Source of the DNA: Rhodospirillaceae bacterium
GTDB lineage: Bacteria > Pseudomonadota > Gammaproteobacteria > Steroidobacterales > Rariloculaceae
Direction of reading: 5' to 3'
Assembly: GCA_024638465.1 (NCBI GenBank)
Contig: JAHEKF010000012.1
Location: 1 to 55,706 of the forward strand
DNA length: 55,706 bases
Every line of letters begins with the position of its first letter. Position 1 is the stretch's first letter. The position numbers were made by a program, and so were the translations under genes. Shown here piece after piece: positions 8,305 through 18,423 of this stretch. The notes under the pieces are model-generated. The model was not told where the DNA came from and ran no database searches. It saw only the letters and a program-made list of their open reading frames with translations.

Positions 8305-9020
8305 GGGTGTCCGACCGTTTCGACGAAGATGTCCTCGAGGCTGGCCTGACCGAATCGATGCTTAAGGTCTTCCGCCGTTCCTTCGGCAACGACGCGGCCA
8401 TGGGCCATTATCACGATGTCATCGCACAGTGCCGTGACCTCTTGCATGATGTGGCTCGACAGGACGATGCACTTGCCGTCCAGCCTGAGCTCGTTCAGCC
8501 AGCCTCGCAGCGACCGTGTCGCTATGACGTCGAGCCCGTTCGACGGTTCGTCGAGGAGCAGATGACTCGGCTCGTGAACGAGCGCGCGGGCAAGGGCGAC
8601 TTTGGTCCGCTCACCCTGAGAGAAACCTTTCGCGCGGCGATCCGCGATCTCGTTAAGTTCGAGGCGTTCGATCAGCGAGTCGATTCGCGGTTCGAGCGTT
8701 TCCCGTGCCACACCGTGCAGCTGACCAAAATAACGAATGTTCTCGCGCGCAGTCAGCTGCGGATACAGTCCCGCGCTGTGCGGCAGAACGCCGAGACGGC
8801 GCCTGATGTTTAACGGATCCGCAACGACGTCGATCGAGTCTACCGTCGCTGCCCCGGAATCGGGCCTCAGGACGTTGCAGATCACGCGCAGACAGGTCGA
8901 TTTACCGGCGCCGTTCGGGCCGAGCAAACCGGTTATCCGACCGTCGCGCGCGACGAAGCTTACTTCCTTGAGTGCCTCGACCGCACCGAAGCGCTTCGCG
9001 ATGCCCTTGACTTCGATCAA
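8301..9020 (-). CDS. ABC transporter ATP-binding protein (NatA-like)
   Basis: The ATPase partner of the permease at 7123-8304. Starting at TTG 9020 gives about 239 residues: Walker A GPNGAGKST (residues 34-42), signature SQGER, Walker B LLLDEPSNGLD and an H-loop SSHIM. TTG 9020 is preferred because it overlaps the stop of the preceding hydrolase gene (TTGA, 9017-9020) and matches the usual family N-terminus [12 protein letters not shown] longer frame to 9077 would overlap that gene by 61 bases. It energises export by the NatB-like subunit from the inner face of the membrane. Confidence 0.9.
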   Translation of the reverse strand: MIEVKGIAKRFGAVEALKEVSFVARDGRITGLLGPNGAGKSTCLRVICNVLRPDSGAATVDSIDVVADPLNIRRRLGVLPHSAGLYPQLTARENIRYFGQLHGVARETLEPRIDSLIERLELNEIADRRAKGFSQGERTKVALARALVHEPSHLLLDEPSNGLDVIATRSLRGWLNELRLDGKCIVLSSHIMQEVTALCDDIVIMAHGRVVAEGTAEDLKHRFGQASLEDIFVETVGHP

Positions 9021-10465
9021 GGCGCAGGCCCGGTGAAATCGAGGAAGAACGGCGAAGCGCGCTCGCGCTCGAGGCAATCGGCCGGAACGCCGGCCGGGTC
9101 AGGGTCGTCGAGAAAGCGGCGCATGACAGTCGGCACGCAGCCTACGGCCGCAATCCCGTGGCCTTGTCCGGGGCCAACGAGATGGCGCGCGTTCGCCAGG
9201 GTCTCCAGGACCTCGGCGCCGTATTCCGGCGGCGTGATGGGGTCGAGCTCGCCGGACAGCAGCAGAACGGGCTTCGTGGAACTGAGCGGCTCTCTGAGCC
9301 CGGCGTCGATGACGCCGGCCGGCCACACCGAGCAAGCCGAGCGGAGCGAATCGACGATAGCCGACCCGAGGTAAGTCGAATCGAGCCCCGGTCGGTCGTC
9401 GCCGTCATAGAAAGGGACGTCCTCGGTACAGACCACGGCGTTATGCATCGGAAAACCGATGGAGTCTTCGATCCCGCGGACCATCATATGGGCCTGAGCC
9501 GCCAGCGGCGCGAAACGACCGGCAACCGCTTCGCTGAGCAGCAGCGGCAGAAGCGCTGACGTCTGGGGCGCGTAGCTCATGAGCCGGACCACAGCCTGCA
9601 GTTGCCTCGCCGTAAAATCTTGCTCGATGATCTGGCCTGTGAGCGGGTCGGGCATCGTAATGACGGGTGTTTCTTCGGCGAGCTGCCGCAACAGCGAGCT
9701 GAAGCCAGCCGGAAGATCGGGGAAAGTGGCATTGCAGCGTTCGTCAGTCGCGCATCGCTCGAACAGATTGTCGAGCACTCGCTGCGAGATCTCGGCGATC
9801 TCCGGCCCGAGGGCTATGCCGGGAGGCGCAACACCGTCCAGGATCACGGCCCGGGTGTGTTGTTCGTAGCGGCGCAAATAGTGCTGAGCGACGCGGGTGC
9901 CGTAGGAGACGCCGTAGATGTTCCATTCCTCGATCCCGAGTTCGCGACGGACTCGCTCGAGATCGCCGACAGCGACCGAAGTCGTGTAGAAGCGTGGGTC
10001 GCCATTGAGCTCTGCGACGCATTCGGCGACGAGATTCTCGAGTTCGTCGATTTCGGCGGTCTCGAGGTCGTCGGCCGCGGCCGCAGGGCACGACAACGGG
10101 GCGGACTCCCCCGTGCCGCGCTGATCGACGACGATGATGTCGCGCTCCCGACGAATCGGCTCGAAGGCGCCGCGCAGCGTCAGGTACAGATCCGTCGCCG
10201 CCTGGCCGGGACCGCCGGCGATCAACAGCAGCGGATCCGGGAGCGGCGCTTCGCTCAGTGCCGGTACGATGGCGACGAAAAGCTCGATCGCGGGACCTTC
10301 GGAATCATCGGGGTTCTCGGCGACCGTGAGGGAGCCGCAGCGGGCGGATACCGATGGCAGCCAGCGCTCGGACAGGCGGCAGTCGCTGGTTTCTATCTCA
10401 GCGGATGCGCTCGGGACGCCGGCGAGCCCGATAACGGCTGCCCAACAGATGGCAAGGAGCCTCAT
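9017..10465 (-). CDS. Secreted alpha/beta hydrolase (TAP / prolyl aminopeptidase type)
   Basis: A 482-residue exported serine hydrolase with a signal peptide ending SASAE (about residue 22). It has the oxyanion segment AGGPGQ (83-88), [10 protein letters not shown] (112-121), nucleophile S187 in GVSYGTR, and C-terminal acid/base in [11 protein letters not shown] and PGQGHG. This is the S33 tripeptidyl-aminopeptidase-like family, in which the C-terminal TAP-like domain carries the last catalytic residues. Expected activity is release of N-terminal amino acids or short peptides in the periplasm. It is the first gene of a coupled set with NatA and NatB homologues. Confidence 0.88.
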   Translation of the reverse strand: MRLLAICWAAVIGLAGVPSASAEIETSDCRLSERWLPSVSARCGSLTVAENPDDSEGPAIELFVAIVPALSEAPLPDPLLLIAGGPGQAATDLYLTLRGAFEPIRRERDIIVVDQRGTGESAPLSCPAAAADDLETAEIDELENLVAECVAELNGDPRFYTTSVAVGDLERVRRELGIEEWNIYGVSYGTRVAQHYLRRYEQHTRAVILDGVAPPGIALGPEIAEISQRVLDNLFERCATDERCNATFPDLPAGFSSLLRQLAEETPVITMPDPLTGQIIEQDFTARQLQAVVRLMSYAPQTSALLPLLLSEAVAGRFAPLAAQAHMMVRGIEDSIGFPMHNAVVCTEDVPFYDGDDRPGLDSTYLGSAIVDSLRSACSVWPAGVIDAGLREPLSSTKPVLLLSGELDPITPPEYGAEVLETLANARHLVGPGQGHGIAAVGCVPTVMRRFLDDPDPAGVPADCLERERASPFFLDFTGPAP

Positions 10466-10530
10466 TGGGACGCTATGTTGGCGCGATCCATCGTGCTTTG
10501 CTAGCCGCGAACGCCGGAATCAACCTAAAA

Positions 10531-10545
10531 TTCGCTCCGAGCGAA
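10531..10545 (+). promoter_or_regulatory. 15-base palindrome just before mnmG
   Basis: TTCGCTC-C-GAGCGAA is a perfect 7-bp inverted repeat ending 8 bases before the mnmG ATG. It could be an operator, or a small structure near the ribosome site. There is no direct evidence for a function. Confidence 0.35.
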
Positions 10546-10553
10546 CTGGTTTT

Positions 10554-12452
10554 ATGAAATATCCCAACACATTCGATTGTATTGTCGTCGGTGGCGGCCA
10601 CGCCGGGACCGAAGCTGCGCTTGCGGCCGCGCGCATGGGCGCGGCCACGTTGCTCATTACGCAGAATCTCGAGACGCTCGGCCAGATGAGCTGCAACCCG
10701 GCCATCGGCGGCATCGGCAAGGGACATCTGGCGAAAGAAGTCGACGCGCTCGGCGGCGCGATGGCGTGCGCGATCGACCGCGCAGGGATCCACTTCCGCA
10801 CGCTGAATTCGCGGAAAGGTCCGGCAGTTCGCGCGACGCGCGCGCAGGCGGATCGAGTGCTCTATCGACAGGCGATTCGGGAAATTCTCGAAGCGCAGCC
10901 TCATCTCAGGTTACTACAGCAAGGTGTCGACGATCTGCTGATCGATGGCGGCAAAGTGCGTGGCGTCGTGACGCAGACGGGTATTCAGATCTCGGCCACG
11001 ACTGTCGTGCTGACGGTCGGCACGTTTCTGGCGGGCCGGATTCATGTCGGCGAGCAAAGCTCGTCCGGTGGCCGAATGGGTGATCCGGCTGCCGTTACGC
11101 TCGCCGGCAGGCTGCGCGGCCTCGGCCTGGCGGTTGGCCGGCTCAAGACCGGCACGCCGCCACGCATCGACGGCCGCAGTATCGATTACTCGAAAATGCA
11201 GAGGCAGCCGGGCGATGAGCCCGCACCCGTGTTCTCATTCCTCGGGCAGCGCAGTGAGCATCCGCGTCAGATCGCGTGTCATATCACCTACACGACTCAA
11301 CGGACTCACGAAATCATTAGAGGAAGCCTCGACCGCTCGCCGATGTTCACGGGGGCGATAGAAGGGGCCGGACCGCGCTACTGTCCTTCGATCGAGGACA
11401 AGGTGGTGCGTTTTGCGGACAGGGATTCACATCAGATCTTCGTCGAGCCGGAAGGGCTCAATACAAACGAGATTTACCCGAACGGCATCTCGACGAGCCT
11501 GCCTTTCGATGTCCAGCTCGATTTCGTGCACTCGATCACGGGCTTCGAGCGTGCCGAGATCACGCGGCCCGGGTATGCGATCGAATACGACTTCTTCGAT
11601 CCGCGTGATCTCAAGTCCAGCCTCGAGACGAAAGCGATCGCGGGGCTCTTCTTCGCCGGCCAGATCAACGGTACGACGGGTTACGAAGAGGCGGCCGCTC
11701 AGGGACTCGTGGCCGGCGCCAACGCGGCACTCGCCGTGCGCGAGCATGAGCCCTGGTGCCCGAAGCGTGACGAGGCATACATCGGCGTGTTGATCGACGA
11801 CCTCATCACCCGGGGCACGCTGGAACCGTATCGCATGTTCACGTCACGCGCCGAGTATCGCCTGTCGCTGCGCGAGGACAATGCCGATCTGCGCCTGACG
11901 CCGAGAGGCCGCGAACTCGGCCTCGTCGGCGAACATCGCTGGCGGGTGTTTTCGGCGAAGCGAGAGCTTATAGAAAAAGAGACCGACCGCCTGAAAGGCG
12001 TCGTAGTGCGCCCGCGAGACGTCCCTGCGGAGAGCGATGTCGGACCGCTGAGCCGGGACGCGACGGCCTACGACCTTCTGCGGCGACCCGAGATGCAGTA
12101 TCGCGACGTTACGGCGTTGCCACGCGTCGGTGCAGCTGAAAGCTGCTTCGATCTCGGCAAGGAACATGCGGCACAGGTTGGTCGACAACTGGAGATCCAG
12201 GCTCGCTATCACGGCTACATCGAGAGACAGACGAGCGAAATCGAACGCCAGCGCAAGAACGAGGTGATGCCGGTTCCTGCGGATTTCGACTATGCGTCAG
12301 TGAAGGGCCTGTCGAATGAGGTTCGTGAGAAGCTCGAACGAATCAGACCGGCGAGTATCGGCCAGGCCAGTCGGATATCCGGCATGACGCCCGCGGCCTT
12401 GTCGTTGCTGCTCATCCATATCAAGAAGCGCGAGCTCAGACGCAGCGCCTGA
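10554..12452 (+). CDS. mnmG: tRNA uridine-5-carboxymethylaminomethyl modification enzyme MnmG (GidA)
   Basis: A 632-residue FAD protein, close to the family length of about 630. With MnmE it installs the carboxymethylaminomethyl group at U34 of certain tRNAs. ATG 10554 gives the classic N-terminus with FAD loop GGGHAG (13-18), then [14 protein letters not shown] and [10 protein letters not shown]-type signatures (here [12 protein letters not shown]), and the C-terminal helical domain ending near [11 protein letters not shown] and [13 protein letters not shown]. The open frame runs back to 10134, but that part is antisense to the divergent hydrolase gene. It is followed after 22 bases by oppA. 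Confidence 0.97.
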   Translation: MKYPNTFDCIVVGGGHAGTEAALAAARMGAATLLITQNLETLGQMSCNPAIGGIGKGHLAKEVDALGGAMACAIDRAGIHFRTLNSRKGPAVRATRAQADRVLYRQAIREILEAQPHLRLLQQGVDDLLIDGGKVRGVVTQTGIQISATTVVLTVGTFLAGRIHVGEQSSSGGRMGDPAAVTLAGRLRGLGLAVGRLKTGTPPRIDGRSIDYSKMQRQPGDEPAPVFSFLGQRSEHPRQIACHITYTTQRTHEIIRGSLDRSPMFTGAIEGAGPRYCPSIEDKVVRFADRDSHQIFVEPEGLNTNEIYPNGISTSLPFDVQLDFVHSITGFERAEITRPGYAIEYDFFDPRDLKSSLETKAIAGLFFAGQINGTTGYEEAAAQGLVAGANAALAVREHEPWCPKRDEAYIGVLIDDLITRGTLEPYRMFTSRAEYRLSLREDNADLRLTPRGRELGLVGEHRWRVFSAKRELIEKETDRLKGVVVRPRDVPAESDVGPLSRDATAYDLLRRPEMQYRDVTALPRVGAAESCFDLGKEHAAQVGRQLEIQARYHGYIERQTSEIERQRKNEVMPVPADFDYASVKGLSNEVREKLERIRPASIGQASRISGMTPAALSLLLIHIKKRELRRSA

Positions 12453-12474
12453 CCACCATCTCGGACGGAAAGAA

Positions 12475-14136
12475 ATGAGAACCACAGTGAGTCTGCGTCT
12501 GCCGGTAGCGATGGTTATCGCGGTTTCGCTCTGCGCCTGTGGTGGCGGCGATTCGGAAGACGGCGCAGAGGCGCAGCGCCGCCCGATCGGTGGCGCAACC
12601 GGAACCGAACTCGCCGAGGTCCAGGAATTGCACTGGGGCAACGGTGCAGAGCCGCAGACCCTCGATCCACATACCGGCTCCGGTGTGCCGGGATCCAATA
12701 TCCAGCGAGATCTCTACGAAGGGCTCGTCAACGAAGCACCGAACGGCGACCTGATCCCGGGTGCCGCCGAGTCGTGGCAGATCAGCGACGATGGCCGGAC
12801 CTATACGTTCGCGTTGCGCAGGAACGCCCGCTGGTCGAACGGCGATCCTGTTACTGCGGAGGACTTCGTTTACAGCCTGCGCCGCAGCCTCGATCCCGCG
12901 ACGCTGTCGCGTTACACCTTTATCCTGAATCCGATCGTGAATGCGCGCGAGATCGCAGCGGGCGAACGGCCGATCATCGATCTCGGCGCCCGCTCGCTCG
13001 ATGAGTTCACGCTCGAAATCGAGCTGGAGAGTCCCACACCGTATTTCCTCGGGCTATTGACGCATTCGGCGAGTTTTCCGATTCACCGGCCCAGCGTCGA
13101 GCAATACGGGGAACAGCATACGCGACCGGGCAACATGGTCTCGAACGGCGCGTTCATGCTCGACCAGTGGGTCGTGCAGTCGAACGTGCAGGTGGTTCGA
13201 AATCCTTACTACTGGGATGACGAAAACACGATTCTCGACCGTGTCTACTTTCACAATACGGAAGATCAGTCAGGCGAGATCCGGCGCTATCGAGCCGACG
13301 AGATCGACATCACCTACGCGACGATCGCGCGCCGGCAGCTGCCCTGGATTCGCGAGAATATTCCGGACCAACTGGTTATCGCTCCCTATCTCGGTACCTA
13401 CTATTACAGCTTCAACACGTTAAGACCGCCGTTCAACGACGGACCCGAGCTTCGACGCGCGCTGGCTCTGGCGATCGATCGCGAGATCATTACGGATCAG
13501 GTACTGACATCGGGCGAGATTCCGACTTTCGGCTGGGTGCCGCCGCTGTCCGATTACGAGAACCAGCAGATGGTCGAGGCGTCGTGGACGCAGGCCGAGC
13601 GCGAAGCGGAAGCTAAACGGCTCTATGCTTTGGCTGGTTACTCCGAGGAGAATCCCCTCGTCGCAGAGTTTCTGTACAACACGCAGGACGATCACCGCCG
13701 TATTGCGCTTGCCGCGACCGCCATGTGGAAGCAGGTGCTCGGGGCCGAAGTGACACTGCGCAATCAGGAATGGAAGGTCTTCCTCGACACGCGTCAGGCG
13801 CGCACCGAGACGCAGGTGTTTCGCAATGCCTGGATCGGCGACTACAACGACGCCTACACGTTCGCGGAGCTCTATCATTCGGACAGCGGTCTCAACAACA
13901 CCGGCTGGGGTAACGACGAATACGACCGTTTGCTCGGCCTGGCATCCGCCGAGGCGGATCTGGCCGTGCGAGCCGACTACCTGCAGCGAGCCGAGGCGAT
14001 CCTGCTCGAAGAAATGCCGATTCTGCCGATCTATCACTACGTGACGGTCAGGCTGGTGAAACCCTGGGTCGGCGGATTCTCGCCGAACATCATGGATCAT
14101 CACCGCAGCAAGGACTACTACATCCTCGATCACTAG
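12475..14136 (+). CDS. oppA: Oligopeptide ABC transporter substrate-binding lipoprotein
   Basis: A 553-residue family-5 solute-binding protein. The N-terminal signal ends in a lipobox-like SLCAC followed by GGG, so it is probably lipid-anchored in the periplasm. The mature protein has the SBP_bac_5 pattern: GAEPQTLDPHTG, YEGLVN, AESWQISDDGRTYTFALR, WSNGDPVTAEDFVYSLRR and LALAIDREI. It captures short peptides for the membrane components encoded just downstream. GGAAAG lies a few bases before the ATG. It sits 22 bases after mnmG and 8 before oppB. The exact ligand class (oligo-, muro- or dipeptide) is not determined. Confidence 0.92.
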   Translation: MRTTVSLRLPVAMVIAVSLCACGGGDSEDGAEAQRRPIGGATGTELAEVQELHWGNGAEPQTLDPHTGSGVPGSNIQRDLYEGLVNEAPNGDLIPGAAESWQISDDGRTYTFALRRNARWSNGDPVTAEDFVYSLRRSLDPATLSRYTFILNPIVNAREIAAGERPIIDLGARSLDEFTLEIELESPTPYFLGLLTHSASFPIHRPSVEQYGEQHTRPGNMVSNGAFMLDQWVVQSNVQVVRNPYYWDDENTILDRVYFHNTEDQSGEIRRYRADEIDITYATIARRQLPWIRENIPDQLVIAPYLGTYYYSFNTLRPPFNDGPELRRALALAIDREIITDQVLTSGEIPTFGWVPPLSDYENQQMVEASWTQAEREAEAKRLYALAGYSEENPLVAEFLYNTQDDHRRIALAATAMWKQVLGAEVTLRNQEWKVFLDTRQARTETQVFRNAWIGDYNDAYTFAELYHSDSGLNNTGWGNDEYDRLLGLASAEADLAVRADYLQRAEAILLEEMPILPIYHYVTVRLVKPWVGGFSPNIMDHHRSKDYYILDH

Positions 14137-14144
14137 GAGCGCCG

Positions 14145-15068
14145 TTGTTACGTTACACCGTTCGCCGGCTGCTCGGAGCCATACCGACGCTCCTGATCCT
14201 GATCGCCCTCGCATTCTTCATGATTCGCGCTGCGCCGGGCGGGCCCTTCGATGCCGAGAGGGCACTGCTTCCCGAGATCGAGCAAAACCTGCGCGCGGTC
14301 TATCATCTCGACGAGCCGCTTTATCTCCAGTTTCTTCGATACCTGGGAGGACTCCTTCAGGGCGATTTCGGACCCTCATTCCAGTATCGCGACTTCACTG
14401 TCACCGAGTTGATCATGGCCGGCTTTCCGGTCTCGTTGCGCATTGGCGGGCTGGCGATGCTGCTTGCGCTGGCCGTCGGCGTGACGGTCGGCAGCATCGC
14501 GGCGCTCAGACAGAACACCCGCATCGACTATTCGGTCATGTCGGTCTCCATGACCGGAATCTCGATCCCGAACTTCGTCATGGCGCCGATGCTGGTACTC
14601 GTGTTCGCCGTTTACCTCGGCTGGCTACCGGCCGGAGGGCTCGGCGACGGCTCATTCGCGAATCTCGTCTTGCCGGTCATCTCTCTGGCGTTGCCGCAAA
14701 TCGCCTACATTTCGCGGCTGACGCGCGGCAGCATGATCGAAGTTCTGCGCAGCAATTTTATCCGAACGGCGCGCGCGCAAGGTCTGCCCGAGCGCAAAAT
14801 ACTGCTGCGGCATGCGCTGAAGCCCGCGTTGCTGCCCGTCGTTTCCTACCTCGGTCCCGCGACCGCAGCCGTCATAACGGGCTCGGTCGTAATCGAGCAA
14901 ATCTTCAGTATCCCCGGGCTTGGCCGCTTCTTCGTTCAGGGCGCGCTGAACCGCGACTACACGCTCGTCATGGGCGTCGTCGTGTTCTACGGCACGCTGA
15001 TCGTCGTCTTCAATCTGCTCGTCGACCTGGCTTACGCCTGGCTCGATCCGAAGGTGAAATACGCATGA
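14145..15068 (+). CDS. oppB: Oligopeptide ABC transporter permease OppB
   Basis: A 307-residue inner-membrane permease starting at TTG; AGGAG at 14135-14139 supports this start. It has the N-terminal helix RRLLGAIPTLLILIALAF, the RAAPGGPFD loop, and the EAA-type cytoplasmic loop RTARAQGLPERKILLRHALKPA that docks the ATPase. It forms the channel with OppC. It overlaps oppC by four bases (ATGA). Confidence 0.95.
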   Translation: MLRYTVRRLLGAIPTLLILIALAFFMIRAAPGGPFDAERALLPEIEQNLRAVYHLDEPLYLQFLRYLGGLLQGDFGPSFQYRDFTVTELIMAGFPVSLRIGGLAMLLALAVGVTVGSIAALRQNTRIDYSVMSVSMTGISIPNFVMAPMLVLVFAVYLGWLPAGGLGDGSFANLVLPVISLALPQIAYISRLTRGSMIEVLRSNFIRTARAQGLPERKILLRHALKPALLPVVSYLGPATAAVITGSVVIEQIFSIPGLGRFFVQGALNRDYTLVMGVVVFYGTLIVVFNLLVDLAYAWLDPKVKYA

Positions 15069-15958
15069 GCGCCGACCTTGCGGAAACGGCTGTCCCCGAA
15101 AGCAGTTCGGGCCGAAGCCTGTGGGTGGATGCGTGGCGGACGTTGCGGCGGAATCGGGCGGCGGTCGTTTCCGCGATCGTCATTGCCGTCATGGCCGTGC
15201 TTGTTGCGATCGGCCCGTTTTTGAGTCCCTACGCCTATGACTTTACCGATTGGAGCAATTTGTCGACCGGGCCGAATCTGGCGACCGGTCACGTTTTCGG
15301 TACCGATACGCTCGGTCGTGATCTGTTCGTGCGGACGCTGATCGGCGGACGTATTTCACTCATGGTCGGAATCGTTGCGACCTTCGTGAGCCTCGTAATC
15401 GGCATCAGCTATGGTGCGACGGCGGGATACTTCGGTGGCCGAATCGACCACATCATGATGCGTATCGTCGACATCCTCTACGCGATGCCCTTCATGTTCT
15501 TCGTGATCCTGCTCATGGTGCTGTTCGGGCGCAACATCGTTCTGATCTTCGTCGCTATCGGTGCGATCAACTGGCTCGACATGGCGCGCATTGTCCGCGG
15601 GCAGACGCTGACGCTCAAGCATCGCGAATTCGTGGAAGCTGCGGAAGCGCAGGGCGTCGCCACGTTCGCGATAATCCGCCGCCACATCGTGCCGAATCTT
15701 CTCGGCGTCGTTGCGGTCTACGTGACGTTGACGATACCGCAGGTGATCCTCGTCGAATCGTTTCTGAGCTTCCTCGGGCTGGGTGTGCAGGAGCCGATGA
15801 CGTCCTGGGGCGCGCTCGTCAAGGACGGTTCCGAAGAAATGGAAAGCGCTGCATGGATGCTGATCTTTCCGGCGGTGTTTCTCGCGACGACGCTGTTTTG
15901 CTTCAACTTCGTCGGCGATGGTTTGCGCGACGCGCTGGACCCGAAGGACCGTTCGTGA
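15065..15958 (+). CDS. oppC: Oligopeptide ABC transporter permease OppC
   Basis: A 297-residue permease paired with OppB. It begins with the short cytoplasmic tail and first helix (RTLRRNRAAVVSAIVIAVMAV) typical of OppC. Typical sequences follow: GTDTLGRDLFVRTLIGGRISL and the EAA loop EAAEAQGVATFAIIRRHIVPN. The last helix region carries FLGLGVQEPMTSWG. Both ends overlap neighbours by four bases, ATGA with oppB and GTGA with the ATPase gene, showing a tightly coupled operon. Confidence 0.95.
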   Translation: MSADLAETAVPESSSGRSLWVDAWRTLRRNRAAVVSAIVIAVMAVLVAIGPFLSPYAYDFTDWSNLSTGPNLATGHVFGTDTLGRDLFVRTLIGGRISLMVGIVATFVSLVIGISYGATAGYFGGRIDHIMMRIVDILYAMPFMFFVILLMVLFGRNIVLIFVAIGAINWLDMARIVRGQTLTLKHREFVEAAEAQGVATFAIIRRHIVPNLLGVVAVYVTLTIPQVILVESFLSFLGLGVQEPMTSWGALVKDGSEEMESAAWMLIFPAVFLATTLFCFNFVGDGLRDALDPKDRS

Positions 15959-17778
15959 GTCTGTTAACGGTCGAAAAGCTGAACGTACGTTTCGCGACGC
16001 CGGATGGCGAAGTTCACGCGGTCAAGGACCTTGGTTTCGACCTCGCGAAAGGCGAGACGCTCGGCATTGTTGGCGAGTCAGGCTCCGGAAAAAGTCAAAG
16101 CGTTCTCAGTCTGCTCGGACTGCTCGCCGATAACGGGCGTGCTGCGGGGACCGCACGCTTCGAGAATCGTGACCTGCTGGCGCTCGCCGAGAGCGAACTG
16201 CGCGAAATTCGTGGCAGCAGGATCTCCATGATCTTCCAGGATCCGATGACGTCGCTGAATCCCTATCTCACCATTGCGGACCAGATGACCCAGGTCGTGC
16301 GTGAGCATGAAACGGTGACGAGGCAGGCGGCGCGCGAACGCTGTATCGAGATGCTCGAGGCAGTCCGGATTCCGGAAGCCGAAGCACGCTTCAATCGCTA
16401 CCCGCACGAGTTATCGGGCGGTATGCGCCAGCGCGTCATGATCGCGAGCAGTCTGTTGCTGAACCCCGAAATCCTGATTGCGGACGAACCAACGACGGCG
16501 CTGGACGTTACGGTGCAGGCGCAAATTCTCGATCTCATGCGCGACCTCAACGATCGCTACGGCACGGCGATCATCCTGATCACGCATGATCTTGGCGTCG
16601 TCGCGGGGCTCTGCGAGCGCGTTCTCGTGATGCACGAAGGTGAACTAAAGGAACGTGGCGAAGTCCGCGACATTTTCTATCGCCCACAGCATGACTACAC
16701 GCGGCGTTTGCTCGATGCCGTTCCGAGGCTGGACGAGGAGCGGGTGGAGAAGCTCGCGGCGGGGGCTGGCTCGGGCGTTGTTCCCGAAGCAGGGGAGGCG
16801 CTGCTGACGGTCGACGACCTCAAAGTGCAATTCGGCATCCCGGGTGACGGCCTGTTCGCTGGTACGCGGCAGCTCCGGGCCGTCGATGGCGTCAGTCTCT
16901 CGCTGGCGGCCGGCGAAACACTCGGCGTAGTCGGCGAATCGGGCTGCGGTAAGTCGACGCTCGCTCGCGCCATCGTGAAACTCGTTCCGAAATCGGCCGG
17001 GCGCGTTTGTCTTCTCGGACGCGAAATGGATGCCCTCGACCGCGAGACACTTGGCGAAATGCGCCGGTCGTTGCAGATCATTTTTCAGGACCCGCTGGCC
17101 TCGCTGAATCCGCGCATGACCGTTGGCGATATCGTAAGCGAGCCCTTGTGGACACATCGACCGGAGCTCGATAAGGGTTCGGTGCGCCAGCTCGTTACGG
17201 AAGTGCTCGAGCGTGTCGGCATCGGTGGCCACCAGCTTAACCGCTACCCGCACGAGTTTTCCGGAGGGCAGTGTCAGCGAATCGGAATCGCGCGCGCTCT
17301 TGTGCTGAAACCCCGGATAATTATCTGCGACGAGCCCGTCAGCGCGCTCGACGTTTCGATCCAGGCGCAGATCGTGGATCTGCTGATGGATCTGCAGTCG
17401 GATTTCGGTCTCGCTCTCGTCTTCATCGCGCACGATCTGGCCGTGGTGCGTCACATCAGCCATCGGGTCATGGTCATGTACCTCGGAACGATCATGGAGG
17501 TTGCATCCCGTGAGGATCTTTACGAGCGCCCGGCGCATCCTTATACGCGTGCGTTGATCAGCGCCGTGCCGATTCCCGACCCCGATCTGGAGCGATCGCG
17601 CGAACGCGAGCTCTTGTCGGGCGATCTGCCGTCACCGCTGGACCCGCCATCGGGATGCCGCTTTCGCACGCGCTGCCGCTACGCAATCGATCGCTGTGCC
17701 GCGGAGACGCCGAAACTCGAACTACTCGACTCGACTCTCGTGGCCTGCCACCGGGCCGATGACCTGCGTCGCGGCTGA
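15955..17778 (+). CDS. Fused double ATPase of oligopeptide ABC transporter (OppD-OppF)
   Basis: About 607 residues from GTG 15955, which overlaps the oppC stop (GTGA). Two complete ABC domains lie in tandem. The first has Walker A GESGSGKS (40-47), signature LSGGMRQR (about 153-160) and Walker [13 protein letters not shown]. The second has Walker A GESGCGKS (327-334), signature FSGGQCQR and Walker [15 protein letters not shown]-terminal oligopeptide-specific tail with spaced Cys ([14 protein letters not shown]) follows. OppD and OppF are usually separate; fused versions such as YejF and GsiA are known. It powers import by OppABC. Confidence 0.95.
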   Translation: MSLLTVEKLNVRFATPDGEVHAVKDLGFDLAKGETLGIVGESGSGKSQSVLSLLGLLADNGRAAGTARFENRDLLALAESELREIRGSRISMIFQDPMTSLNPYLTIADQMTQVVREHETVTRQAARERCIEMLEAVRIPEAEARFNRYPHELSGGMRQRVMIASSLLLNPEILIADEPTTALDVTVQAQILDLMRDLNDRYGTAIILITHDLGVVAGLCERVLVMHEGELKERGEVRDIFYRPQHDYTRRLLDAVPRLDEERVEKLAAGAGSGVVPEAGEALLTVDDLKVQFGIPGDGLFAGTRQLRAVDGVSLSLAAGETLGVVGESGCGKSTLARAIVKLVPKSAGRVCLLGREMDALDRETLGEMRRSLQIIFQDPLASLNPRMTVGDIVSEPLWTHRPELDKGSVRQLVTEVLERVGIGGHQLNRYPHEFSGGQCQRIGIARALVLKPRIIICDEPVSALDVSIQAQIVDLLMDLQSDFGLALVFIAHDLAVVRHISHRVMVMYLGTIMEVASREDLYERPAHPYTRALISAVPIPDPDLERSRERELLSGDLPSPLDPPSGCRFRTRCRYAIDRCAAETPKLELLDSTLVACHRADDLRRG

Positions 17779-17811
17779 AGCCTCGATCACAGCGGGCCGT
17801 ATACTGCGCGA

Positions 17812-18423
17812 ATGCAGCAAAGGATATTCGACAAGCTGACGGAGGCCGGCATCCCTGTCAGCGAGGAGCAGGCTGCGAAGCTCTCTTCCTACCTCGAGTT
17901 GATGCTCCGCTGGAACGAAGTCCACAACCTCACGTCGATTACCGATAAGAACGAGATGATCGATCGCCATCTCGTCGAGAGTCTCGCCTGCGCGCCTTAT
18001 CTGCGCGGGGAACGTGTTGCCGACGTCGGAAGTGGCGCAGGCCTTCCTGGTATCCCGCTTGCGATTGCCAGGCCCGATATCGAGTTCACGCTCATCGAAA
18101 GTCGTGGTAAACGAGCGCGATTTCTCGAGCACGTTCGCGGGGCGCTCGAACTCGGCAACGTCGTTGTGGAACACGTCCGAGCCGAAGACTTGTCGCCACG
18201 GCAACCATTTACTACGGTCTTGGCGCGCGCGGTAGCCGCGCCTTCGGAGCTCATCGAACTCACGCAGCAACTGCGGGCCGAAGCAGGTATCTTGCTGATT
18301 CTGACGCGGGCGAACTACGAAGAAGAACTGCCCGCCGAGGGATTTACCGCGCACATAGCGGACGACCCGGTTACACGCTCGCTCAAGGGCGCGCTTGTCA
18401 TTATCGAGACGGCAGAGAACTGA
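17812..18423 (+). CDS. rsmG: 16S rRNA (guanine527-N7)-methyltransferase RsmG
   Basis: A 203-residue SAM-dependent methyltransferase that makes m7G527 in 16S rRNA. N-terminal family motifs YLELMLRWNEVHNLTSI and DRHLVESL are present, and the SAM loop is VADVGSGAGLPGIPLAI (about 69-85), then FTLIESRGKRARFLEHV. Length matches the family. Its stop overlaps the parA start by one base, the usual rsmG-parAB arrangement. mnmG, its common upstream partner, is separated here by the oligopeptide importer genes. Confidence 0.97.
   Translation: MQQRIFDKLTEAGIPVSEEQAAKLSSYLELMLRWNEVHNLTSITDKNEMIDRHLVESLACAPYLRGERVADVGSGAGLPGIPLAIARPDIEFTLIESRGKRARFLEHVRGALELGNVVVEHVRAEDLSPRQPFTTVLARAVAAPSELIELTQQLRAEAGILLILTRANYEEELPAEGFTAHIADDPVTRSLKGALVIIETAEN

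Noticed and set aside
10134-10553. In-frame extension of mnmG to an upstream ATG
   Set aside because: The extension is antisense to the hydrolase gene and mnmG orthologues begin at the equivalent of ATG 10554.
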